Source: an uncultured Pseudomonadota bacterium
GTDB lineage: Bacteria; Myxococcota_A; UBA796; SXON01
Reading direction: 5' to 3'
DNA length: 55,287 nucleotides
Assembly: GCA_903921785.1 (NCBI GenBank)
Contig: CAIXRH010000173.1
Location: forward strand, 1 to 55,287
The notes below the pieces were generated by a model. The model did not search any database. It was not told the origin of the DNA and was given only the letters and a program-made list of their open reading frames with translations. This document shows, piece by piece, positions 14,363 to 21,503 of this stretch (within the stretch, counting starts at the first letter, position 1; every line of letters begins with the position of its first letter). A program made the position numbers and the translations under genes.

Positions 14363-15250
14363 ATGCCGACTCCCCCCGACGAAGTCCTCGCGCTCGCGGC
14401 CCAGGCGATCCGGCACGCGAGCGAGCGCAACACCACGCGCTGGGAGGCCGCGGTCCACGCGCTCGCCCCCGCGTCCGCCATCTGGTGCACCGGCATCGGC
14501 AAAAGCGGGCTCGTGGCGCAGAAGCTGGCCGCCACCCTCCGCAGCTTCGGTCGCCCGGCCCACTTCCTCCACCCCGTCGAGGCCCTCCACGGCGACGCCG
14601 GCGGCCTCACGGAAGACGACGCGCTGGTCGCCATCTCGGCCAGCGGGCGCACGGGTGAGCTCCTGCGCCTGCTCCGGGACACCCCGCTGCCGCTGGTCGC
14701 GATCACCATCCCCACGTCGCCGCTGGCGCACCTCGCCCGCGCCACGCTCGACGCGTCGGTGGAGCAGGAGGCCGGCGGCCTCGCGCCGATCACCAGCTTC
14801 CTCGTGGCCACCGCCCTGGCAGACACCCTGGCGCTCCAGCTCCGCGTCGGCGACGCGTTGGTGCACCGCGGCGGCTACCTCGGCCTCGCCGGCCGCGCCG
14901 TGCGCTCGCTCATGCAGCCGCCGCCCCTGGTGGCGGACACCACCCTGGTCTCCGAGGTGATCCCCCGCCTCGGCCACGGCGCCGTCCTCCTCGAAGGCGG
15001 CGGAATCTTCACCGATGGCGACCTCCGCCGCGCCGTCGGCGCCGAACCCGGCGCGCTGCATCGCCCGGTGCGCGACTTCGCCACGAAGGACCCGGTCTTC
15101 GTTCGGGCGGACGAGCGGGCCAGCGTCGCCCTGGAGCTGATGGAGCGGCGTACGTCGCAGCTCTCGGTGCTGCCGGTCGTGGACGGCGCCGGGCACTACG
15201 TGGGCCTGCTCCGCCTCCACGATCTCGTGCGCGCCGGGCTCGGCGAATGA
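14363..15250 (+). CDS. kdsD: D-arabinose 5-phosphate isomerase
   Basis: The 295-residue protein has a SIS domain with [21 protein letters not shown] and [13 protein letters not shown], followed by a CBS-like pair ([34 protein letters not shown]). This is the KdsD/KpsF layout, slightly short at the second CBS unit's start. KdsD converts ribulose 5-phosphate to arabinose 5-phosphate, the first step to Kdo of LPS. HGDAGGL in residues 75-81 matches the family's ligand segment. Its stop overlaps the kdsA start by 4 bp (ATGA), supporting one operon. Confidence 0.92.
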   Translation: MPTPPDEVLALAAQAIRHASERNTTRWEAAVHALAPASAIWCTGIGKSGLVAQKLAATLRSFGRPAHFLHPVEALHGDAGGLTEDDALVAISASGRTGELLRLLRDTPLPLVAITIPTSPLAHLARATLDASVEQEAGGLAPITSFLVATALADTLALQLRVGDALVHRGGYLGLAGRAVRSLMQPPPLVADTTLVSEVIPRLGHGAVLLEGGGIFTDGDLRRAVGAEPGALHRPVRDFATKDPVFVRADERASVALELMERRTSQLSVLPVVDGAGHYVGLLRLHDLVRAGLGE

Positions 15251-16053
15251 CGCCGTTCGGCCTCGGCTCCTGGACCGCCGGGCGGGAGTTCTTCTTCATC
15301 CTCGGCCCCTGCGTGCTCGAAGCCGAAGAGACCACGAAGCGCGTGGCCGACGGCATCGCCGAGGTGTGCAGCCGCGTCGGCGTACGGTGGGTGTTCAAGG
15401 CCAGCTTCGACAAGGCCAACCGCAGCGCGGTGAGCGGCGGGCGCGGTCCGGGGATCGCCGAGGGCCTCGCCCAGCTCGACCGCCTTCGCAGCCGCCTCGG
15501 CGTGCCCATCACCACGGACGTGCACCTCCCGGAGCAGGCGGCCGAGGTCGCCGAGGTCGTGGACCTCCTCCAGGTGCCCGCCTTCCTCTGCCGCCAGACC
15601 GACCTGCTGCTCGCCTGCGCCGCCACCGGCCGCCCGGTGAACGTGAAGAAGGGGCAGTTCATGGCGCCGGATCAGATGCGCGGCGCGGTGGGCAAGCTCG
15701 CCGGCGCGGGCGGGGTGATGCTCACCGAGCGCGGCACGACCTTCGGCTACCACGACCTCGTGGTCGACATGCGCGGGCTCCTCCAGATGCGCCAGTACGC
15801 CCCCGTCTGCTTCGACGCGACGCACAGCGTGCAGGCCCCGGGCGCGCTCGGCGAGGCCACCGGCGGCGATCGGCGCTACGTGCTCCCGCTGGCCCGCGCG
15901 GCCGCCGCCATCGGAATCGACGCGTTGTTCGCCGAGGTCCATGACCAGCCCGAGACCTCCCCGAGCGACGCCGCCAACATGGTGCGGCTGCCGGACCTCG
16001 AGCGGCTGCTCCGCGACGTGCTCGCGGTGCGGCTGGCAGCCGGCGCGCCGTAG
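15247..16053 (+). CDS. kdsA: 3-deoxy-8-phosphooctulonate (Kdo-8-P) synthase, metal-dependent type
   Basis: This 268-residue enzyme condenses phosphoenolpyruvate with arabinose 5-phosphate. The KdsA hallmarks are [38 protein letters not shown] and [12 protein letters not shown]. The opening FILGPCVLE places Cys22 where Aquifex-type metallo-KdsA has its metal cysteine, while the E. coli type has Asn. The other expected ligands are present: His in DATHSVQ, Glu in FAEVHD and Asp in SPSDAANM. It forms a coupled pair with kdsD; kdsB and kdsC are not in the window. Confidence 0.95.
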   Translation: MTPFGLGSWTAGREFFFILGPCVLEAEETTKRVADGIAEVCSRVGVRWVFKASFDKANRSAVSGGRGPGIAEGLAQLDRLRSRLGVPITTDVHLPEQAAEVAEVVDLLQVPAFLCRQTDLLLACAATGRPVNVKKGQFMAPDQMRGAVGKLAGAGGVMLTERGTTFGYHDLVVDMRGLLQMRQYAPVCFDATHSVQAPGALGEATGGDRRYVLPLARAAAAIGIDALFAEVHDQPETSPSDAANMVRLPDLERLLRDVLAVRLAAGAP

Positions 16054-16055
16054 GT

Positions 16056-16136
16056 CGTGTCGAGGGGCTGGGGGCGCGAGACCGGCTTGCCGCCCTGGCG
16101 GGGTCGGCGGTCGAGGAGCCGCTGCGGGGAGAATGG
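16056..16136 (-). repeat. REP-like intergenic element, copy E
   Basis: The 13-mer core is at 16103-16115, read on the minus strand. The minus strand matches copy C along most of its length, from CCATTCTCC through the core to CCAGCCCCTCGACAC. It lies between kdsA and the next gene. Confidence 0.65.
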
Positions 16137-16237
16137 CTCGGCGGGCGGCGCCCTCGGGAGCGCCCGCGGCGCCGCGCGCAGGCAGTCGCGGCGGCGCCGG
16201 CGGGCCGGTGCTACGTTCGGCCACCCCGCCGAGGCCC

Positions 16238-17668
16238 ATGTCCGCGCCGTCTGAACCGTCCCGCCAGCTCGCCGAAGCCGTGGCCGCCGGGCTCTCCGGA
16301 GCACGTGCCGCCGGGGCCGTGGTCGACCTCGGGTACGGCGGTGCCAGCGTCGAGTGTGCGGTGCGCGGCTTCCGCCCCGGACCGGGCCACGTGGCGGCGC
16401 AGTGCGCCTACGTTCTCCGGGCGGACGCGCTGGGCGCCGACCCCGTCTTCACCTCGGCGAGCGGCTACGGCGACGACGAAGCGGCGGCGGTGATCGGCGG
16501 CGGGCGCACCTGGGCGCAGGCGTTCGGGCCCGTGCTCCAGGCGGCGCTCGGTGGCGCCCCGGTGAGCGCGGGCGCGGAGGTCCTGTCCGTGAAGGTGGAC
16601 GGGCAGGCGCGGCGCCTCGTCGTCAACGGGCTCACCCGCGGCTTCGGCGACCCGCCGCGGGCCACGATCGCGGCCAGCTTCGCCCGCTTCGCGGGGAAAG
16701 GCTGGCTCAGTGAGAAGCTCCTCGCCAGCGGCGCGCTGCCGCTCCTGCACCCCACCCGCCCCACGGTGCTCAGCGTCTTCGTGATCGACGGGCCCACCCG
16801 CGTCGTCGAGGTGAAGCTCGATGGAGCCGACTGGCCGGGCGCCGCCGCGGCGTTCGCGCGAGTGCCCGCGCCTCCGCATCGCGCCGTGATCATGCACCGC
16901 GAGCTGGCGATCCTCCTGCCCGCCGGGCCCGCGCTGCCGCCGAGCCGGGCGCGCCTGGAGGCCACGCTCGCGGGGCTCCGGGCGGAGCTCCCCGCCGGCC
17001 TCCGCGAGCCTGCCGCCTGGCGCGGCTGGGCCGCCCACCGCGGCGTCCTCGCCCCCCCGCTCTCCCCCCCCGCCCTCGCCGCCCTCGGCGAGCTCCCCGC
17101 GGACTACGCCCGGTTCCTCGGCGAGGTGTCCAGCGGCGGCGCAGGCCCGGGCTACGGGCTCCTCCCCCCCGCGGCCTCCGCCGCCTACGCCGCCGGAGGC
17201 TTCTCCGAGGACGGGCCGCTGCGCGGCGTGGTCGTCCTCGGCACCGGCGGCTGCGACACCGTGTGGGTCCTCGTCCGCCGCGGCCCGCGCGCCGGCGAGG
17301 TGTGGATGGACCGCGCCACCGCCGGCGAGCGCCGCCGCGTCGCCCCGTCCTTCACCGCCTGGTACGCCGACTGGCTCGCCGACGCCGTGGCCGGCCGCTT
17401 CGGCCGCGTCGACTGGGAGGCGGCCCGCTGCGTCACCCCCGATCTGCTCGGGCAGTGGGCCGCCGCTGGCCGCAAGCCTCTCCCCGCGGGTGCGATCGTG
17501 CTCAGCTCCGGCGGCAGCGCGCTCGCCGCCGATGGCGCCCCGGTGGACCCGTGCCCCGCCTGCCTCGTGGCTGCGGGGCTTCAGGAGCTGCGTGAGGAGG
17601 TGTTTGCCGCCGCAGCGCCGTTCTCCGCGCTTCAGCCGCCGCCCGAGCGGGCGTGGTGGCGCCGGTAG
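16238..17668 (+). CDS. two-domain protein: DUF6348-like region plus SMI1/KNR4 (SUKH)-like domain
   Basis: The 476 residues split in two. The first 200 or so resemble DUF6348-type proteins of unknown function, with SGYGDDEAAAVIGGGRTWAQAFGPVL. From about residue 280 there is a SUKH-like domain: ALGELPADYARFLGEVSSGG, GYGLLPP, VVVLGTGGCDTVWVLV, SFTAWYADWLADAV. SUKH domains are common in immunity proteins against secreted toxins, but also occur elsewhere. A CxxC pair (PCPACL) lies near the C-terminus. GAGG precedes the ATG at 16238. The role is not known; an immunity function is only a guess, since no toxin gene is nearby. Confidence 0.6.
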   Translation: MSAPSEPSRQLAEAVAAGLSGARAAGAVVDLGYGGASVECAVRGFRPGPGHVAAQCAYVLRADALGADPVFTSASGYGDDEAAAVIGGGRTWAQAFGPVLQAALGGAPVSAGAEVLSVKVDGQARRLVVNGLTRGFGDPPRATIAASFARFAGKGWLSEKLLASGALPLLHPTRPTVLSVFVIDGPTRVVEVKLDGADWPGAAAAFARVPAPPHRAVIMHRELAILLPAGPALPPSRARLEATLAGLRAELPAGLREPAAWRGWAAHRGVLAPPLSPPALAALGELPADYARFLGEVSSGGAGPGYGLLPPAASAAYAAGGFSEDGPLRGVVVLGTGGCDTVWVLVRRGPRAGEVWMDRATAGERRRVAPSFTAWYADWLADAVAGRFGRVDWEAARCVTPDLLGQWAAAGRKPLPAGAIVLSSGGSALAADGAPVDPCPACLVAAGLQELREEVFAAAAPFSALQPPPERAWWRR

Positions 17669-17672
17669 CCCT

Positions 17673-17990
17673 TCAGCGCTTGAAGCCGAACAGGCTCGCG
17701 AGCCCGCGCACCGCGCCGCTCTCGTCCTTCCCGGCGAGCTGCTCGAGCTCACCCGGATCGAGGAGCACGCAGCCGCACCACTCGCACACGTCGATCTCGA
17801 CGCCGCGGAAGTCCCGCGCCTTGAGCGGACCGCCGCACTTGCCGCAGAAGCCGCTGTGGGTCGCCTTGGCCGCGGCGCGGACATCCCCGGCTTTCCGCTT
17901 CTCCACCTCGACCTGGGCCGCCTCGCGGGCCTCCCGCTCCAACCTCGCGAAGTACTCCTCTTCCGAAGCGTTCTTGGTGTCGCTCGCCAT
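17673..17990 (-). CDS. TFIIB-type zinc-ribbon protein
   Basis: In this 105-residue protein, residues 12-45 form a charged helix and are followed by a zinc ribbon with Cys49, Cys52, Cys69 and Cys72. The segment CGKCGGPLK...GVEIDVCEWCG...LLDPGELEQL matches the bacterial zf-TFIIB family. Such small proteins are common in Myxococcota and have no firm role. GGAGG (17994-17998 on the minus strand) precedes the ATG. It converges with the SUKH-like gene; the stops are only 4 bp apart. Confidence 0.82.
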   Translation of the reverse strand: MASDTKNASEEEYFARLEREAREAAQVEVEKRKAGDVRAAAKATHSGFCGKCGGPLKARDFRGVEIDVCEWCGCVLLDPGELEQLAGKDESGAVRGLASLFGFKR

Positions 17991-18044
17991 GCCGTCCTCC
18001 AGAGGCGACTTAACCGGCCCGCCTGGTTTTGTGTGCGGCCGCCG

Positions 18045-19934
18045 CTACGGCCCGCAGCCCACGCCGAGGCGGCGGAGGCTGCCGGTGAGCTCGCGACTCA
18101 GATCGGTGTCGGTGCCGACGTGGTCGAGCGCGGCGCAGTAGTCGGCACGCGCGCTGACCTTGTCCCCCAGCTTCTCATTGGCGTAACCACGGCCGTAGAG
18201 CGCGTCGGCGCTGCCGCCGTTCTTCTGGAGCGCGCGGGAGAACAGCCCGTGGGCCCCCTCCACGTCGCCCTTGTCCATGGCCTTCCAGCCCTGATCGGTG
18301 AGCTGCTTGGCGTTGCCGCCCTTTCCAGGGTCGGCCGCCTTGGGCGGGGGGGGGGTCGACGCGACCCGAGGCTCGGCGGGCGGCTTCGCGGACGCCTTCT
18401 CGCGCTCGGCGGCCTTGGCGGCCGCCTTGGCTTCCGCGTCGGCCCGGGCCTGGGCTTCCTTCGCGGCCTTGGCCTCCGCCGCCCTCTCCGCTTCGGCGGC
18501 CTTTGCCTCGGCGGCCTTTTCCTCGGCGTCCTTCGCCTCGGCGTCCTTCGCCTCGGCGTCCTTCGCCTCGGCGTCCGCGGCCCCCGCGCCCGTTGGCGCC
18601 GCCACTTCGTCCAGGGGTTCCGTCACCGTCCCCTCCGCGGGCGGGGCCTCGGCCGGCGCCGGTTCCGCTGGCTCCGCCTCGGCGGGCGCCGCTTCGTGGG
18701 GCACGTTCGCGGCGGACGCCGGCGCGGCGCCGCCCTCGGCCGGACCCTTGTTCCGAAGCAGGTACCCCCCACCCGCGATCAGCACCGCGAGCACGAGGAG
18801 CGCGCCGATCGCTGCCTCCACGCCGAATCCCTGGCGCTTCGGCGCGGGCTCTTCGTAGTCGTCGTCAAGCACGGACCGTTCGCGCGCCGGCGCCGGCTTC
18901 GGGGGCACCGAGGGGGTCCGGGTGATGGGCACCTTGCTGTCGGGCAGGACCACCCGAGGCGGCGTGACGTCCGGCGCGGACGTCGGGAGCACCCCGGTGC
19001 GCATGAACGCATCTTCAAGGTCCAGGGATGGCGGCGGCGCGGGGGCGGGGAAGCTCGCGCTGGCGCGGGTCTCCTCGATCGTGGCCTCCTGGGTGTCCGG
19101 ATCGGGGCCGATCTGGAAGCCCAGGGTGAGCGCTTCGGCCCGAAACGGCGCCGCCTGGGGGGCGTTGCGCAGCTCATCGGGGTTGTCGACGAAACGGCGC
19201 GGGGGGACGAGCATCTCCGCGGGGAGCTCATCCACCGGCTCCGGGTCCCCGTGGTCCACCCGCGTGGGTGGGTCCTCCAGCTCGAGGGTGTCGTGCACCG
19301 CGAGGGTCGGCATCACGGTTCCGGGCAGGCCCAGCGCCCCGGGAACCTCCCGCAGGGTGGGGCCTTCGTCGGCGGCGAGACCCGCTTCCGGCGCCGGCGG
19401 CGTGCCGACGAACGTGGTGGGGGCGTCCTCCTCGCGGGGGACCTCCTGCACGTAGATCTCCTCGTCCTCCGCCATCATCATCCCGGCGGGGTTGGGGCGG
19501 GGCGCCTCCTGCGGAGCCAGGGTGGGGCTGCGGGCCCCGACCGCGTCGGCCGCGGAGAAGAACAGCGCGAGATCGGGTCGATCGCCGAGGGCCGTCCACC
19601 GCATGCCATGCTGGGAGACCATGTCGGCGCGGTTGGCCCGACCCTCGAGGATCCACCGCTGGAGCGTGGCGAGATCGGGGACGGAGTACACGTCCCCGCC
19701 GACGCGGAGCATCTCCACCGGCTCGCCCAGGAGCGCGCCGCGCGGCTCGGGGCTCTGCCGGGAGGGCGGCTCGATCGGCAACATGGCCGGAGGCAAGCCC
19801 ACGGACTCGCCCTGGAGCGGGAAGGTGTTCCCGCACTCCGAACAGCGGAACCGCAGCGGCCGGGTGCGGGCCCGCGCCGACGAAGGGGGATCGACCAGGT
19901 GGCGGCTACGACACCTCGGGCAGGTGATCTCCAC
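18045..19934 (-). CDS. zinc-ribbon / GYF-like / TM / coiled-coil / TPR protein (paralogue 1)
   Basis: The 629 residues read as follows. Cys5, Cys8, Cys31 and Cys34 form an MJ0042-type zinc ribbon. A GYF-like module lies at about 80-125 (DLATLQRWILEGRANRADMV, RWTALGDRPDLALFF). A long acidic, Pro-rich region follows. One membrane helix is near 375-395 (AAIGALLVLAVLIAGGGYLL). Then comes an Ala/Glu/Lys coiled coil with exact DAEAK repeats, and a C-terminal TPR pair. The topology implies a cytoplasmic zinc/GYF end and a periplasmic TPR end. This front end resembles myxobacterial GltJ, where it binds cytoplasmic regulators. It starts with GTG 1 bp after the stop of its paralogue. Confidence 0.75.
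   Translation of the reverse strand: MEITCPRCRSRHLVDPPSSARARTRPLRFRCSECGNTFPLQGESVGLPPAMLPIEPPSRQSPEPRGALLGEPVEMLRVGGDVYSVPDLATLQRWILEGRANRADMVSQHGMRWTALGDRPDLALFFSAADAVGARSPTLAPQEAPRPNPAGMMMAEDEEIYVQEVPREEDAPTTFVGTPPAPEAGLAADEGPTLREVPGALGLPGTVMPTLAVHDTLELEDPPTRVDHGDPEPVDELPAEMLVPPRRFVDNPDELRNAPQAAPFRAEALTLGFQIGPDPDTQEATIEETRASASFPAPAPPPSLDLEDAFMRTGVLPTSAPDVTPPRVVLPDSKVPITRTPSVPPKPAPARERSVLDDDYEEPAPKRQGFGVEAAIGALLVLAVLIAGGGYLLRNKGPAEGGAAPASAANVPHEAAPAEAEPAEPAPAEAPPAEGTVTEPLDEVAAPTGAGAADAEAKDAEAKDAEAKDAEEKAAEAKAAEAERAAEAKAAKEAQARADAEAKAAAKAAEREKASAKPPAEPRVASTPPPPKAADPGKGGNAKQLTDQGWKAMDKGDVEGAHGLFSRALQKNGGSADALYGRGYANEKLGDKVSARADYCAALDHVGTDTDLSRELTGSLRRLGVGCGP
18521..18565. repeat. 15-bp tandem repeat in coding sequence
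   Basis: Three exact copies of CCTCGGCGTCCTTCG plus a partial fourth to 18576. On the minus strand they encode DAEAK units of the coiled coil in the preceding ZnR-GYF protein. Copy number could vary between strains. Confidence 0.85.
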
Positions 19935-19935
19935 G

Positions 19936-21498
19936 CTACCCGCCCAACGCCTCGACGCGCGCCTTCACCGCCGCGTCCTTGGGGTTGCTCTTGAGGTAGC
20001 TGGTGTAGGCGTCCTTCGCGCCTGCCTTGTCGCCCGCTTCTTCCTTGAGCTGCCCGAGCACCTTCCAGGCCTTCGGGTTGCCGCCCGCGGCCGACATCAG
20101 CGTGCTGCCGCCGCCAGCCTGGTCTCCCGCGCGCCACTGCGCTTCGCCGAGCTTCACATTGGCGCCCGGCTTCCCTTCGGCGACCGCGCTGGAGTACGCA
20201 GTGACGGCCGAGTTGTAGTCGTGCTGGCGCATGAAGTCGTCGCCGATCTGCATGTTGTCGGTGGCCTTGCTGGTGACGGTGGGGCCGCCGCCGCCGGCGG
20301 GGGTCGCGACGCCGCCGCCGCCGCCTGCGGGCTTGGTGCTCCCACCGCCGCCCGAGCCGCCGGTGGGGCCCACCGCCCCCGTGACACACTTGCCCTGGAT
20401 GTACTTGATGCAGTTCTCGTCGAGCTGCGGGGCGGCCACCGAGCCGCCGCTCGGACGCGAACCCGCGTCGCCCACGCCAAGGTCGGGCGTCTCCACCGGG
20501 ACCAGGGTGGGGGTGGGCACCGGCGCCTTCACCGGCTTGGTGACCACCGGCTTCTCCGGAACGACCTCCGGCTTCTGGTGCCCCATCCACCACCAGCCGC
20601 CGGCCGCGAGCACGACGAGCACCATCACGGCGAGGAGGATCGTCGTGGTGTTGTTCTTCGCGGGCTTGGCCGGCTGGCCCTTCTTGCCCGGGCCGCGATC
20701 CCGCTGCCGCTGCTTCATCGCCTCGAAGGGATCGGTGTAGACCGGCCCAGTGGGCTCGGTGCGGCCGGAGCGCGTGGGCGGTGCGTCGAGCTCGGCGGCG
20801 GCCGCGGCCGCGAGCGCAGCGGCGACGTTGCCCAGGTCGGCCGGCGCGGGCCCGCTCCGCTCGGGCGGGGCCTTGCTGGCGTACTCCTTCTCGAGCACCT
20901 CGTAGCTCTCGACGAAGAACGCATCGAGATCGGGGATGTCGCCGATCGGCTTCCAGGACTTGCCGTCGTGGCTGATCACGTCGGCCGAGGTGACGCGGCC
21001 GTCCTGGATGTACTTCCGGAGGGTCTTGATGTCGGAGAAGTCGTAGACCAGACCGATGCGGACCTTGACCTTCCAGGCGGTGACGCCGACCTTTCGGAAG
21101 TCGAGCGCGGCGGCGCGGGCGGCGATCTCCTCCTTTGACGGCGGCGCGGTGTTCGCGGGCGCGGAGCGCGGTCGGATGACCTCGTGCTCGGGCGCGGTGA
21201 CGGGGGCCGTCGAAGCGGGCGCGGCCGGAGGGGCGGCCGGCGGCGCGGAGGGGGGCGCCGCGCTGATCGCGGTGGCCTCCCGACCGACGCGGGTGGGCTC
21301 GTCGTCCTCCCACTCGCTGCCGGGGGACTGGGGGAGCATCGTCGGCTTCGGGGCCTCCGCCGCCGAAGGCGGCGGGGCGAGCACGACGAAGACGTGCTTA
21401 CACTTCGGGCACGTGATCTTGGCGCCACGGCCGGTGATCTTGCTGTCGTCCAGCTTGTAGCGGGACTTGCATGACTCGCAGGAGACGATCACGCCCAC
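19936..21498 (-). CDS. zinc-ribbon / GYF-like / TM / TPR protein (paralogue 2)
   Basis: This 520-residue protein has the same plan as its neighbour. The MJ0042-type zinc ribbon uses Cys7, Cys10, Cys30 and Cys33. A Pro/Ala-rich linker leads to a GYF-like module at about 145-195 (DIKTLRKYIQDGRVTSADVISHDGKSWKPIGDIPDLDAFF), and a membrane helix lies near 288-310. The periplasmic part is Gly/Pro-rich and ends in TPR helices (DNMQIGDDFMRQHDYNSAVTAY, AWKVLGQLKEEAGDKAGA). Two more cysteines (NCIKYIQGKC) lie in the periplasmic part. It has a GTG start 5 bp after the pcrA stop. Tandem duplication is evident, with strong divergence of the linkers. Confidence 0.78.
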   Translation of the reverse strand: MGVIVSCESCKSRYKLDDSKITGRGAKITCPKCKHVFVVLAPPPSAAEAPKPTMLPQSPGSEWEDDEPTRVGREATAISAAPPSAPPAAPPAAPASTAPVTAPEHEVIRPRSAPANTAPPSKEEIAARAAALDFRKVGVTAWKVKVRIGLVYDFSDIKTLRKYIQDGRVTSADVISHDGKSWKPIGDIPDLDAFFVESYEVLEKEYASKAPPERSGPAPADLGNVAAALAAAAAAELDAPPTRSGRTEPTGPVYTDPFEAMKQRQRDRGPGKKGQPAKPAKNNTTTILLAVMVLVVLAAGGWWWMGHQKPEVVPEKPVVTKPVKAPVPTPTLVPVETPDLGVGDAGSRPSGGSVAAPQLDENCIKYIQGKCVTGAVGPTGGSGGGGSTKPAGGGGGVATPAGGGGPTVTSKATDNMQIGDDFMRQHDYNSAVTAYSSAVAEGKPGANVKLGEAQWRAGDQAGGGSTLMSAAGGNPKAWKVLGQLKEEAGDKAGAKDAYTSYLKSNPKDAAVKARVEALGG

Positions 21499-21503
21499 GG
21501 CTC

